Below, in pieces: positions 23,723-38,040 of a DNA stretch of 64,000 nucleotides. Position numbers and translations under genes: made by a program. The DNA is from Molossus alvarezi (Eukaryota; Chordata; Mammalia; Chiroptera; Molossidae), in contig JBAWUJ010000065.1 in assembly GCA_037176705.1 (NCBI GenBank), positions 1-64,000 on the forward strand, read 5' to 3'. The notes beneath the pieces were generated by a model, which saw only the letters and a list, made by a program, of their open reading frames with translations, was not told where the DNA came from and did no database searches. The first letter of the stretch is position 1. Each line of letters begins with the position of its first letter.

Positions 23723-24594
23723 AATACAAAGAACCCAGTTAAAATTGGGCAGAGGAACTAAAGAGACACCTCTCCACACAGGGCATACAAATAACCAAGA
23801 GATATATGAAAAAAATGTTCAACATCGTGAATCATCAGAGAGATGCAAATTAAAACTACTGTGAGGTATCACCTTATACCTGTCAGAATGGCCACCTTCA
23901 ACAAACCATCCAACAAGTGCTGAAAAGGGTGTGGAGGAAAGGGGACCCTAGTACACTGATGGTGGGAAGGCAGACTGGTGCAGCCACTATGGAAAACACT
24001 ATGTTGTTACCTAAAAATTAAATATTAAACTGCCATTTGACCCAGTGATCCCAATTCTAGAAATATTCCATACAAAGCCTGAAAGACCACTCAGAATGAA
24101 TATATGTACCATCATGTTTATGGCAACACTATTTACAATAGCTAAGATCTGGAAACAACCAAAATGTCCATCAGTAGACGAATGGATATATACACAATAT
24201 AGTTCTATGCAGCTGTAAGAAAGAAAGATCTCTCATCCTTTGAGACGACATGGAAGGACCTGAAAAGTATTATCCTAAGTGAAGCAAGCCAAGTAGAAAA
24301 GAGACAAAGATCACATAATCTCAGTTTATCTGGAATATAATAAACTAAACACACTGATAAATAAAATAGACCCAGAGACATAGAAGTAGGGAACAGACTG
24401 GCATTCCTCCAAGGTTGGGGGGAGAGGGAGGGATCAACCATAGAACTTACATGCATATATGCATAACCGATGGACATAGACAAGAAATCTGGGGACCAGG
24501 TGGGAGAGGATGGGGAGAAGAGAGTCAATGAAGGGAAAAAGGAGAAGCATCTGTAATAGAAATAAATTGATAAACATAAATTAATAAATATTAA

Positions 24595-26510
24595 AATAGA
24601 ATCATTTTTAAAAATAATGAAACAATAGGAGTGAAAAATAGTATTATGGATGTATAGAAATATCTCCAACATTATTAAAATATTGTATAAGCAAAATAAA
24701 CTATGTAATCAGTTAGATTAGGAGTTCATATTGATAATGCCAATATATGTAAATATTGAAGGTTATTGCTGTTATAATAATGAATGAAATAAATACTGTG
24801 CAAAACATTCATGAGCATCTTTCAGGGAAATGTCATAAACTTCAAGAAACATGCAGACTGCTTTACCGTTATTACTGTTTACCTCTACTCCCCCCAGCTG
24901 TTCTCTGCCAAACTCAATTTCATTGATCACAGATTGGAATGGAGCTCTTTGGGGCCAAGAAGCTGATATGAGTTCAAAGTGGTGATTCGCACATAATTAA
25001 TGATTAATAACACATGTGTTCATTTATTCTAAAAATAAGTATAATTCCTCATAAGATATTAGAGAACATTGTAACTACAGAGCAAAATACAAATCATGCA
25101 AAACACACAAAATTCATGAAGAAACACTTTATATTTTAGGACTGACTTGGAAGGAACTTGTTCTCAGTATATAAATATGCAAAGCATTTATATTTTGGTG
25201 TGAGCATTTCCAGCCTGTGGTGGTTTTGTTGCTGTTCTTGTTGTTTGTTTCTGCTTTTTGGTTTGTTTTTTTGTATAAAACTTTGTATAGGGGAATACAA
25301 AGTGCATCAGGGGAATGTGTAGAGATCCATGTAGGTTCCCAAATGACTCTCTGACGCAGGGAAGGAGTAAAAGCCACTTCTGTATAATTTGAATATATAT
25401 TTCTTTGTTGTGTGTAGTGGAGGAAAATGAAATACTGCCAATTATGTGTATGAACAATTCTCAAGGAGGTTAGTTTTTATTTTATGCATTTTTTTTCACC
25501 AGTAGAAAAGGAAGGAACATTTCTGTTCAGAAATATCTATCAGGAAAGCTTCGTTGATGAGTTGTTCAGTGTTCCAGTTTTTAAAGATTTAGCATCTGTT
25601 TTTGATAATTAGGTGTGTGACCTTCTAGGAGATGTCCCATAACAGGGTTTGACCACTAAGGTGATCATGGGCAGACATTACCAATTTGCATTGTACAATA
25701 TATGTTCATGCTCATTTTCTTTAGCATACTCACAACAAGGGAATTGGAATATAAACAGAGTTTGATGTGAGAAAGGTGAAAAATGAATATCAAGTTTTCA
25801 ATACTATTAAAATTGAGCAGATCACAGTTTTTTGATTAAGAATGAGGGTTTATGTATAAGTGAATTGAAATGATAGTATGTTACTATTCTTCTAGGTAAT
25901 ACCTTTATGTGATGCATTGTGAGTTGAACATTTTAATGTGAAAATCTAAACATTTGATATTATCGATTATAAATGCTTTTTTTGAACTTATACTTTTGAG
26001 AACAACCATTGACAGTTTTCCTCATATCCTGAAGACTTATTTTTGCATTAATTTATCTCAATTTAGAACATGCCAGATCTCTTTCTCTCACATCAGTATC
26101 AGGTGTTACTTATGGGTTTCTAGGTTTTGCACAATAACTGTGAATTGTACTAATGTCATATAAAGTGGCAATTTTATTCATTAGGACTAACATCAGTACT
26201 TCTAACATTGAAACTGCTTAGTAAATATTTGTCAACAATAACAAAAATGATCATTTAACCAATGTTCCTCCACTTAAGGAAAAATATGTTATTTCAACAC
26301 AGATATTGGTGGATATATTTATACCTCCACAAAAGTTCTACATGGGGCTCTCTCCAGTTAAAAAGTAGTCCATTTTGAAGATGTGGAGCACCTCCTTCTA
26401 AGATCTGCCATTTCTGAAGATCCAAGGAGAAGTAATCCTGGGAAGGGAGGTAAGTCAAGGACTTGCTATGTATGGCAATGACCACAATTTCTTATGGAAT
26501 TTCTACCTGT
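24595..26510. repeat. block U, copy 2, part a (no gene)
   Basis: Paralogue of 12,421-14,600 without the 14.3 kb SINE. The empty target GGCAATGACCACAA is at 26,474-26,487. The pieces of open frame on either strand are short and not conserved in length between copies. Confidence 0.85.
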
Positions 26511-26550
26511 TTTTTTGTTTGTTTGTTTGTTTGTTTGTTTTTTGTTTTGT
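26511..26550. repeat. (GTTT)n microsatellite
   Basis: About nine GTTT units, not matched in length at the paralogous site near 14,600. Confidence 0.9.
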
Positions 26551-26554
26551 ATAA

Positions 26555-28470
26555 CTGACACATCTTTATTTTTACATTTTTTTAAATTTTATTTTTGTTA
26601 CAGATGTTCCTCCCTTTTTACCCCATTGACACCCTCCTTTCCATCCCTCCCACCTTGTCCCCAGCTTTGTTGTCCACTCCATTGGTTATGCCTACATGCA
26701 TCTAAGTTATGTGATTTATCTCTAAACCCCCTTGCACCCTCTTCTGAGGGTTGTCTGAGTGTACCTTACGTCTATGTTTCTGGGTCTACCCTTTTCCTCA
26801 GACTGTTATGTTCATTATATTTCCCAAATAATTGAGATTATATGGTATTTGTCTTTTGCTGTTTGCCTTGTTTTGTTTAGGATAATACTTTCCAGGTCCC
26901 TCCATGTCATCTCAAAGGATGAGATTTCTTTCTTTCTTACAGCTGCATAGTACTCCATTGTGTATATGTACCACAACTTTTTTACCCGTTCATCTATGGA
27001 TGGACACTTGGGCTGTTTACAGTCTTAGCTATTGTATTAGTGCTGCTAAAAACATGGGGGAACATATATTCTCTCTGATTGGTCTTTCAGGCTTCTTAAG
27101 GTATATGCCTAGAAGTGGGATCACTGTGTTAAAAGGTAGTTCAATTTTTAATGTCTTGAGATGACACCATAGTGTTTTCCATAGTGGCTTCACGTATCTG
27201 CATTCCCAACAGCAGTGTACTAGGGTCCCCTTTTCTCCATATGCTTGCCAACACTTGATTGATGATTTGTAGATGGTGGCCACTTTGACAGGTGCGAGAT
27301 GATTCCTCACTGTTGTTTTAATTTGCATCTCTCTGATGATTAGTGATGTTGAGCATTTCGTCGTATGTTTCTTAGCCACACATATATCCTGTTTGGAGAG
27401 GTGTCTATGCAGTTCTGCCATTTTTTAGGTGGGTTTTTTGTCTTCCTTTTGTTGAGTTCTAATATATACTCTATATATTTTGGAAATTAACCCCTTATCT
27501 GATATATCATTGGCAATAACGTTTTCCCATACAGTGGGTTGCTTTTCCATTTTGATGGTTGTTTTTTTTTTTGTTTCTTGTTTTTGTTTTTTGATGTGCA
27601 GAAGCTTTTGAGTTTTATGTAGTCCCATGTGTTCATTTTCTCCTTTCTTTTTGTTGCCTTCAGTGATGTATCAGTAAAAATGCTCCTGCATATGATGTCT
27701 GAAATATTGTTGCCTACATTTTCTTTAAAAATTTTTGTGGATTCATGAATCACATTTTAGTTATTTTTATTTTTATTTTTTTTAGTGTGTGTGTGTGTGT
27801 GTGTGGTATACGTTGATGGTCTGGTTTTATTTATTTATTTATTCAATTTTTGCATATAGCTGTCCAACTCTTTCAACAGCAATTATTATTATTATTTTTT
27901 TATCCTCACCTGAGGACATTTTTCCATTTTTTGTTCAGGTACAGTGGGAGGGAGAAAGAGGAACAGAGAGAGAGAAACATCGATGTGAAAGGAACACATC
28001 GAGTGGCTGCCTCCCGCACAACCGACCAGGGCTGGGGGCAAACTGCAACCGAGGTACGCGCCCTTAGCGGGAACCAAACCTGGGTCTCTCAGGACTGCAG
28101 GCGGACGCTCTAACCGCTGAGCCAAACCGGCCAGGGCTCAACAAAATTATTAAAGAGTCTATCTGTATTTCACTGAATGCTCTTGCCTCTTTTGTCAAAT
28201 ACTAATTGAGCATAATGTTGTGGGTCCATTTCTGGGTTTTCTGTTCTGTTCCATATGCCTGTGCTTGTGCCAGTGGCAGTTTTTTTTTTTTGTTTGTTTG
28301 TTTGTTTGTTTGAATAGTTTTTTATTACGGTTGCTTTATAGTATAACCTGATATCTAGTATTGTGGTCCCACCTACTTTGTCCTTCTTTTGCAAGATTGC
28401 TGTGGCTATTCAGGGCCTATTTTGGTTCCATATGAACTTTTAAAATATTTGTTTTAGTTCTGTGAAATGT
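26555..28470 (-). mobile_element. L1 3' fragment in block U, copy 2
   Basis: Duplicate of 14,629-16,245. Reverse-strand ORF2 peptides lie at 27,029-27,421 and 27,425-27,753. It carries an extra SINE at 27,893-28,137 that is absent from copy 1. Confidence 0.85.
27893..28137 (-). mobile_element. Ves SINE, copy-2 specific
   Basis: Minus-strand SINE with TATCCTCACCTGAGGACA tail and CTGAGCCAAACCGGCCAGGG head. CAACAGCAATTATTA before and CAACAAAATTATTAAA after are the likely target-site duplication. The copy-1 site near 15,920-15,935 reads CAACAGCATTTATTAAAG without interruption. Confidence 0.9.
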
Positions 28471-30394
28471 GTCATTGGTGCACTACTTTAAAATTACGGT
28501 TAACCTGAAATTCAGCAAAGCAAATGGAAAGCAAGTTGTACCTGAACAGTATTCCTGATCATGGTCTGTTTTATGGATTAATGAGTAGGAAAAAATGCGG
28601 CAGCTTCTTAGTGTGGAAAACATTCCTTTGGAGCCCATGTTACCATAGAATTCCTTTTGATCTACCACATCACATCTAACATTCTGTGTTTTGCAGGAGA
28701 ATTTGTCACATGGTTTAGACATTAAAATTTGCAAGAAAACTCTTTTGTCCTTTGAGAGAGTATTTTAATCAATAGCAGTGTTAGGATCTGTATTTGGACT
28801 GCCTGATCCAAGAGGTACACAATGAGTAAAACCTGGCATTTTAGTTATTTTTATTTCTTTATTTGGATCATGTCCACCCTCTGGAAGTTCAGTTTGTGGT
28901 GGATACTTTATTAATTTCAGCAGGACTGCTACCAGGTAATGGCTGCTAATGTTTTCCCAATCTAAAAGATATTACAATTTTTTTTTAAAGACTAGAATAT
29001 TTAAGAGAGCCTGTGTAACCCAGCAGGGACTCTGCAATCCAGTTACCACAGGTCCTGTGGGGTGCTGAAGCACCAGAGAAGCCTGTGCAACCCAGCAGCC
29101 CATAACATAGGCATAGACTCAGGTCCCCAAAGGGATGATGCCATACAGTTACTAGTGGGTCCTGCATGGTTCAGGGGCACCAGAGAGGCCTGTATAACCC
29201 AGCTGTGCACAAGATATGCATAGAGGATTTAGAAATGGAGATGAAGTGAATGAAAGCTACACAGATGATCACCCAGGATCAAACAGAAATTTTAGGTAAA
29301 ATAAAGACAAATCTCGGCTCTTATAGGCAGTCATATGAGAGATGTGGTAAGATGAAATGACAGCTTGAATATGTCACAGAATTAGATTTAAGAAGCCAGA
29401 TGGCATCTTACCCTACTTTTAATACTAATCAAAAAATAGGAAATTATGGCTTGTGACTTTGGATTAGTTCAAATGATTTTGAATTATTTTCTTATTACCT
29501 TCTTTAAGATAATAGATTGCTTTGGGGATAAAGTGGCAGTGCCATCATTTTTCCTTATTAAAAATAGTATTCAATAGTTTTTGTTTCATTGTATTTGTTG
29601 CTCATGTACACAGAAATGTATTTGTTTTATTGGTCTTTATTGTGTGTGTGAGGGATCTTCATAGTTTTATTTAGGGTCTGGCGACAAAGAAAGAGAGATG
29701 CCTGAAGCTGTTGAATCCTGCAGAAGCCCTGACTGGGACTTAGGATAAAACATGCCAACCAGATACTTACTATTTAACAGGAAATTAATATGTAACCTTT
29801 TGTACTGTTAACAGCACTACCAGTGAGCCAGCACAGACAGGTTTTTTTAAAACATTTTTGAAAAGAATCCTACCCTAGAGTATTTTAACATTGAGTTTTT
29901 TAGATAGAGTAAAAGAAAGGAAGATAGATAGAGAGAGAGAGAGAGAATGAGAAACTTCAATTTGAGAGAGACACATCTATTGTCTTCCTTTCCACCATCC
30001 CAATCGGAACTTCGATTGTACAGCTACTGAGAAAGGTTCCATTGGTAGAAATCAAAACCAAGACTCTTAAGGTTGAGGGAGGATTCTCCAGCCCCTGACC
30101 TAAATGGCTAGGGCTATTTTAACATTTTTCAATCAGATAGAATATTTGACAGTGTAAACATTAGAAACCATATGAAAGTCAGCATTTCAGAGCATTTTAA
30201 GAAAATGTGCCTGAACATGTATTCAATATCAATTATAGATAAAACTATGACTATTAAACATTAGTTGATATAAATGGAATTTACTCTCATTATCTCAGCA
30301 CTATGGATATTTTCCCAGCATGAGCAAATTGAGGTCTATGTTTTGCAGAGATTTAATATTTTATTTGTCACGCTCTATCAATGTAAAATGTATT
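28471..30394. repeat. block U, copy 2, parts b-d (no gene)
   Basis: Collinear with 16,246-18,221. It includes the L1 5'-UTR-like monomers (28,990-29,300) and the two old SINEs (29,645-29,845 and 29,850-30,118), and ends at the L1-B 5' end. The GA run in the second SINE is much shorter than in copy 1. Confidence 0.85.
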
Positions 30395-33300
30395 TTAGGA
30401 GGCCTAGAGAGACTGGGACAATTCAGCTGCCTGCCTGAAGAACCTGCGAAGTGTGGGGGCACCAGAGAGTCCTGTGTGACCCAGCAGGGATGATTCCATC
30501 CAATTACCAGTGGAACCTGTTGGATGCTGAAGCACCAGTGAGGAGTGTGTGACCCAGCAGCACATAACATAGGCATAGAACTCGTTTACAAAATGGACTG
30601 TGCAATCCAGTTTCCCGTGAAACATGCAGGATGCAGGGACATCAAATAAGCCTGTGGGACCCAGCTACACACAAGATAGGCATAGAGGATGTGAAAATGG
30701 AGGCAGAGTGAATAGAAGCTCTGAAGACTATCTCCCAGAATCAAATGGGAATTACTACTAATTAAAGGCAAATCATCAGGAAAAAAGCAACAGAAAAGCA
30801 GTAAAACTGGACCATATAACCAGGGACATTGGTAGGATCTGTGGAGGCATGGGAGGGTGGAGGGTTTGGAGCCCATGGACAGCAGCAGCTTAGCTCTGAG
30901 CAGCACCCTTGGAAAATAAAGACCAAGCCCATTCCACAGAGCAGAGAACCAAGACAGAGCACTAAAATAGCTACAGCCGTTATCCTGGGGGCTACAGCAG
31001 AGGGAGGGCAAACAGGGATGAAAATCTGTGGGGATATCCAGGATTTGGAGGGCACTCAGTTATTGTTGAGTTGTGGCCACAATTCAAGGTGTCTAGTGCG
31101 CTCCTTCCCAGAGCTATGGAGAAAAGCAGCAGCCCTCCCCTCAGAAATTCAACCTTTCCCAGGTGAAGCAAACAAATGCAAATTGAGGTTCATTAACAAC
31201 CAGCATTTATCCCACACTCTGGAAATTCTCTTCTGCAGATCACCAGGACTACATTCCAAGGCAGTGAGTAACTGAGACTAGGGGAAAAAGCTAGAGGATA
31301 ACTGAACTGTTCCTGGGCCTGCAAATCTACCCAGGACAGTAAGACTCAACAGTGGTGTTTAACATGGACCCACACAGGCTCATCAAAACCACTAGAGGAA
31401 GCCACAAACACCAACACCCACAGGGAAAACTTGGCAGGCTCTAGAGCCCACTGTGATAGCCAAAATTGTGAAACAAAGAAACAAATCCAAAATGAAGTAC
31501 AAGAGAACTCTATCAAAGATGAGATAAATGAAATGCAGCTAAGCAAATTATTAGAGTTCGAGTTCATAGCCATGATCCTGAGGAAGCTCAACAGCATGAG
31601 TAAGGACATCATCACCATGCGTAAAGATATAGAAACATAGAAAACAAACCAAGGGGAAGGAAATGAAGAATGACAGAGCAGAAATAAAGAACACATTGAA
31701 AAGACTAACCAGCAGAGTAGAGGAAGCTGATGACCGGATCAGTGAATTAGAGGACAAGGTAGAAAAAAATCAACCAATCAGAATACCTAAAAGAAAAAAA
31801 GAAAAAACAATTAAAAAATAGGAAAACAGCTTAAAAGAACTCTGAGACAACTGGAAACCTAATAGAATTTGAATCATAGTAGTCTCTGAAGAGGAAGAAA
31901 ATGGGCAAGGGTTTGAGAATATATTTGTAGAAATAGTGAAAGAAATCTTTCCTAACATGATGAAGAAAGAAGGCATTCAAGTTCAAGATGCACAGAGAGA
32001 CCACGTAAGAACAACCCAAACAGTTCCACAACAAGACACATAGTAATTAAAATTCCAAAAATGAAAAGCAAAGAAAGAATCCTAAAGAGAGCAAGAGGTA
32101 AGCAACAGGTTACCTACAAAAAAAAAAAAAAAAAAAACTTCATAAGGCTCTCAGGTGACTTCTCAACAGAAACACTACAAGGCAGAAGGGAGTGGCATTA
32201 AGTAATCAAGGTAATGAAAAACAGGAATCTGAATCCAAGACTACTCTATCCAGCAAGGCTATCAGTCAAAATAGAAGGTCAAATAAACAGCTTTCTAGAT
32301 TAAAACAAAAAAGGGGGGGCGGGGGATGCTAAGGGAATATATTCACACCAAACCAGCACTGTAAGGAATGCTAAAAGTAGTGCTGTAATAAGTAGAAGAA
32401 ATAGGAAGAAAAATACAACCACACTAAACAAAAATGGCAATACATAAGTATATGTAAATTATCATCCTATGTGAATGGTTTGAATGCTCTGATAAAAGAC
32501 ACAGAGTAGCTGACTGTATAAGAAAGCATGATCACATATATGTTGTTTACAAGAAACCCATCTCACAACAAAAAACTCACATAGGTTGAAGGTAAAGGAA
32601 TGGCACAAAATCTTTCAAGTAAACAGAAAACTAACAAACAAAAAAGCTGAGGTAGCAACACTCATATCTGATAAAGTAGATTTCAAAATGAAGGCCATAA
32701 CTAGAGACAAAGAAGGCCACTACCAAATACTGAAAGGATGTATCCAACAGAAAGATAAAACCTTGGTAAACATATATGCACCCAATTTAGGAGCACTAAC
32801 ATATACTAATAATCTTCTGGAGGACTTCAAAGGAGAAATCAATAGCAATACAATCAAAGCAGGGGACTTCAATACAGCGCTAAATCATTGGACAGATGTT
32901 CTGAACAAAAAATAACAAGAAAACACAGACTCTAAGTGAAGCACTAGATCAAATGGATTTATTAGATATTTGCAGAGAATTACGCCACAAAACTGCAGAA
33001 TTCATATTCTTCTCAAGTGCACATGGGACTTTCTCAAAAATAGACATCATGTTAGGACACAAATTATGCCTCTACACGTTCAAGAAAATTAAAATAATAT
33101 CAAGCATCTTGTCAGATCACAATGGCATGCAATTAGAAATCAATTGCAACGAAACATGCAAACACATTAGAAAACATGAAGGCTAAATAGCATGCTATTG
33201 AACAATGAATGGGTTACCATTGAGATCAAGGAGGAAATTAAAAACTTTCTAGAAAGCAATGTAAATGAACACACAACAACACAAAATCTATGAGATGCAA

Positions 33301-36300
33301 AAAAAAAAGTAGTTCTGAGAGGGATGTTCATAGCACTACAGGCCTACTTCAAGAAGCAAGAAAAATTTCTAATAGACTATCTAACCTCACAACTTAAAGA
33401 ACTAGAGAGCAAACAGAAAGAAAACCTCAGAGCAAGTAGAAGGAAGGTAATAGTAAAGATCAGAGCAGAAAAAAATGACATGGAGACCAAGAAAAAAAAA
33501 AAAAAAGCAATTCAAAGGATCATTGAAACAAAGAGCTGGTTCTTTGAATAGATCAATAAGATTGACGGACAATTAGGTGGACTACCAAGAAACAAAGAGA
33601 AAGAACCCAAATACACAAAATCAGAAATGAAGGAGGGGAAGTAACAACTGACACCACAAAAATATAAAATAATAATTAATAAATACTATAAATAATTATA
33701 TGGCAACAAATTAGACAATCTAAGCAAAATGGACAAATTTCTAGAAACACAGTCTTCCAAAGCTGAACCCGGACGAGAGAGAAAACTTTAATGGACCAAT
33801 AACAATAAAATAAATTGAAGATGTAATAAAGCCTTGGCCAGTTTGGCTCAGCAGTTGGAGTGTCAGCCTGCGGTACAGAGAGACCCAGGTTTGGTTCCCG
33901 CTAAGGGCGTGTACCTCAGTTGCAGTTTGTTCCCGACCCTGGTTGGGTTGTGCAGGTGGCAGCCACTCGATGTGTCCCTTTCACGCCAATGTTTCTCTCT
34001 CTTCTTCCCACTCTATCTGAACAAAAAATAAAAAAACTGCCCTTGGGTGAAGATAAAAAATAATAATAAAAAAAAACATGTAATCAAGACTCTCCCAGCA
34101 AACAAAAGCCCAGGCCTAGATGGCTTCAGGGGGAATTTTCCTGAACATTCAAAGAAGAACTAATACCCATTCTCCTCAAACTATTTCAAAAAATTCAAGA
34201 AGAATAAAGACTTCCAATCTTGTTTTATGGGGCCAGCATAATTCTAATTCCAAAACAGGAAAAAGGCAACACTAAGAAAGAAAACTACAGACCAATATTT
34301 CTGATGAACACAGATGCCAAAATCCTGAACAAAATACTAGCAAATCAAATCCAGAATTACATCAAAAAAATTATTCACCATGACTATGTTGGATTCATAC
34401 CAGGGATGCAAGGCTGGTATAATATGCACAAATCAACAAATGCAATATCCCACATAAACAAAAAGAAAGATAAAAATCATATGATCATATCAATAGACAC
34501 TTGAAAAACCATTCAAAAATTCCAGCACCAATTTCTGATAAAATGCAGAGCAATCTGGGAATGGAGGGATAGTATCTTGATATATGTGAAAAACCTACAG
34601 CCAACATCATACTCAATGGGCAAAAATTAAAAGCATTTATCTTAAGAACAGGAACAAGACAAGGATTCCCACTTTCGCCACTCTTATTTAACATAGTACT
34701 GGAAGTCTTAGCCACAGCAATCAGACAGGAAGAAAAATAAAATAAAAAAGATGCAAATCGAAAGGAGGAAGTGAAACTGTCATTATTCACAGATAAAATA
34801 ATACTATACATATACAACCCAAAGACTCTATCAACAATTTTCCAGACTTATTAAATGCATTTGGCAAAGCAGCAGGATACGAAATTAATGTCAAGAAATC
34901 GATGGCATCCTCCTAGACTAATGATAAACTCACACAGAAAGAGAAACTAAAAAACAATCTCATTTACAATCACGACAAGACAATTAAGATACCTAGGAAT
35001 AATCTTAACCAAAAAAATAAAGGACCTATTCTCAGAAAACTTAAGGTCATTGAAAAAAATTAGAGGAAGATATAAAAAAGTGGAAAAACACACCTTATTG
35101 GAAAAATTAACATCATTAAAATGTCCATACTATCCAAAGCAATCTATAGATTCTATGGAATCTCCATCAAATTACCAATGACATACATCACAGAACTAGA
35201 ATAAATACTTCAAAAGTTCATATGGAAAGAAAACAGATCTTGAATAACCACAGCAATCTTGAAAATGAAGAACAAAGTAGGAGGGATCACATTACCAGAT
35301 TTCAGGTTATAGGACAAGGCCACTGTAATCAAAATAGCCTGGTACTGGCACAGGCATAGGCAGATAGATCAATGGAACAGAACAGAATACCCAGAAATGG
35401 ACCCAAGGCAATATGCTCAATTAATATTTGACAAGTTAGCAAGAGCACATAGTGGAGTAAAGACAGCCTCTTTAATAAATGGCGTTGGGAAAATGGAAAG
35501 CTACATGAAAAAAAATTAGACCATCAACTTACACCGTACACAAGAATAAACTCAAAATGGATAAAATACTTTAATGTGACTTTAATGTAATCTATAAAAA
35601 TTCTAGAAGAAACTGTAGCCAACAAAATTTCAGATATCATGCATAGCAGAATTTTCACTGATACATTACCTAAGGCAACAGAATCAAAAGAGAAAATGAA
35701 CACATGGGACTACATCAAACTGAAAAGCTTCTGCACAGCAAAAGATACAATCATCAAAAGGGAAAGAAAACACCCTTTATGGGAGAGCATAATTGCCAAT
35801 GATATATCAGATAAGGGGTTAATTTCCAATATATATAGAGTGCAACTCATCAAAGGAAGAACAATGAACCAAATTAAAAATTGGGCTAAGTAACTAGACA
35901 CCTCTCTAAACAGGACATATGAATGGCTAAGAAAAATATAAAGAAATGCTCAACATCACTAATCAGATTGATGCAAATTAAAACAACAATGAGGTATCAT
36001 CTCACTCCTGTCAGTATGGCTCCCATCAAAAAATCATCAAACAACAAGTGTTGGTGAAGATCTGGTGAAAGGGGACTCTAGTACACTGCTGGTGGGAATG
36101 CAGACTGATTCAGCCACTATGGAAACCACTATGGTGTTACCTCAAAAAGTTAAAAATTGAACTGTCATTTGACCTAGCGATTCCAATTCTAGGAATATAT
36201 CCTAAGAAGCCTGAAACACCAATCAGAAAGAATATATGTACTCCCATGTTCATAGCAGCGTCTTTAACAATACTCAAGATCTGGAAATAGCCCCAAATGT

Positions 36301-36722
36301 CTGTCAGTAGACAAGTGGATAAAATAACTGTGCTACATATACATAATGGAGTACTATGCAGCCTTAAGAAAGAAAGATCCCTTACCCTTTGAGACGACAT
36401 GGAGGGACCTAGAAAGTATCATCCTAAGCAAAACAAGTCAAACAGAGAAAGACAAATGTCACATGATCTCACTTATTTGTGGAATATAATGAATATAACA
36501 GTGTGAGGAATGGGGTGTCCCAGAGATGTGGAAGTGGAGTAAAGACTAACAATCCCCAGAAGAGGGGGTGCGGGGAGAGATAAACCACAGAACTTCTGTG
36601 AATGTGTGCATGAACAATGGACATGAACAACACAGCTGTGGATGGAGAGAGGAAGGATGGGGAGGTGGGAGTCAGTGAGGGAAAAAGAAGAAACATCTGT
36701 AACAAAATATATAAATTAATTG
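30395..36722 (+). mobile_element. L1-B, full-length degenerate LINE-1
   Basis: Plus-strand L1 with monomeric 5' UTR (30.4-30.7 kb), ORF1 pieces from 31,431, ORF2 from about 32,432 (EN fragment 32,586-32,915), RT fragment 34,220-34,504 ([19 protein letters not shown]) and C-terminal piece 35,639-35,893, ending at about 36,722. ORFs carry many stops. It holds a SINE at 33,832-34,072 that the chimeric L1 lacks. Its 3' flank does not match any U copy. Confidence 0.87.
33832..34072 (+). mobile_element. Ves SINE inside L1-B ORF2
   Basis: Complete SINE from GGCCAGTTTGGCTCAGC to an A-rich tail, flanked by GATGTAATAAAG and CATGTAATCAAGAC. The chimeric L1 reads GATGTAATCAAGACTC uninterrupted at 21,652, so this SINE postdates the crossover. 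Confidence 0.9.
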
Positions 36723-38039
36723 AAAAATGAATTACTTAATGACGTACTTCCCACCAGCATTGCCAACTATCTATCACAGAGGCACACTGGACTCATACAC
36801 ACTTTGCAGTCATATTCTCCATGGCTAGCTCTTACAGGTGCTTGGAGAAAACAACTTCCCAGTGTGCTATTATCACCCTGGCTGGCCTCAGACACTGATC
36901 TTGAAGTTTTATGGACAAATCAGGGGCCACCACAGTTGAAACAGACATTATCTTTACTGATGTTACATTGTAGGCTCTCCTGGCCTCACTTGAGCCTTTT
37001 CTGGGCCAGAATTAAGTAAGGAGAAACCTTGAATGCCCCAAAATTACCTGTCCTATCAACCAACTTTGACTGAGCAACTATTATGCTTAGCCATTATCTG
37101 GTCACTGAGGACAAAACACAGGAGAAATCAAGGACCCTGACTGTTAAGAGGCTGATAATGGATCAAGAGTAAAGTGCAGACAAGTCAGAAATAGCTTTGT
37201 TTTCTTAGTAAAGAGAAGTGTTAAGAGAAAAGACAAAATATTAGCCAATAAAAGATAATGTAGGGACAACCTAGCTTGTTTGGGTAGAGTGGGAAGGAGC
37301 CACAGAGGCATCAGGGTAAGAAAGTCTTGTCGGGAGCTGATGTGCAATGGTCCTGTGGTAGGGCAGATGGACACTTCAACCTAACACTTCCTAACAGAAA
37401 AGTTAAGTACAATAGACCAACGTTTATGATTCCATTGATATGAATGTCACCAATATCCAAGCCCACATAATATTAATGATGCCCCAAACCTTAGGAGATG
37501 GATGCATGAGAAATGATTGTTCATAGGTACAGGTGATGCTTTAGAAATGATGGCAATATTCAGACAGGAGATGGCAAAGATGGTTACAAAACTCTGAATA
37601 TACTGAATCCACTGAGAGTGTACTTGGAATGAATGAACTTCACGCTATGTAAATAATAGATCCATAAAACTGTTTCAATGTACATATGGCACATTGTCAG
37701 GGATTGAGCAGTGACCTGCAGGAGAAAGATTAGGCATATGAACAGGGACATCCAGTCAAGAGGTGGTCATCAAAGGGGTGAAATAGGAACACTGAACTGA
37801 TCAGAAATTTGGGTCTTGGTTCGGGTTGACCATCACACTAGCCTTTCCCAGGTATTCCATATAGACTGCTTTCTGCGCCCAAGGAAAGGGGGTAAGGGTG
37901 GGAGCTGAGGACATCTTTTGTTTAAGAGTTGTTCAAGACAGTGATGTTGGTCCCTAACTGGAAGTGTTGCAAGACTTGATGAGATGTGAAGAGACAAACT
38001 GACAAGTGAACAGAATTGAGGTTTTAAAGTGTAAGAATC
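36723..38039. other. no recognisable gene
   Basis: Sequence not repeated elsewhere in the window, as far as I can see. Only short open frames are present (for example 36,720-37,019 + and 37,144-37,374 -), with no family resemblance or splice logic I could defend. Confidence 0.5.
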
Positions 38040-38040
38040 C

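Larger units (their letters stand above)
18222..24594 (+). mobile_element. chimeric L1 (5' part L1-B type, 3' part L1-A type)
   Basis: A plus-strand LINE-1 about 6.37 kb long. From 18.22 to about 22.87 kb it follows L1-B (30.4-35.28 kb); from about 22.89 kb it follows L1-A (10.84-12.42 kb), including L1-A's SINE insertion. ORF1 pieces lie at 19.28-20.2 kb and ORF2 pieces at 20.28-24.3 kb, all broken. Its 5' flank is block U copy 1 and its 3' flank is U copy 2. This is the signature of unequal crossing-over rather than of retrotransposition. Confidence 0.9.
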
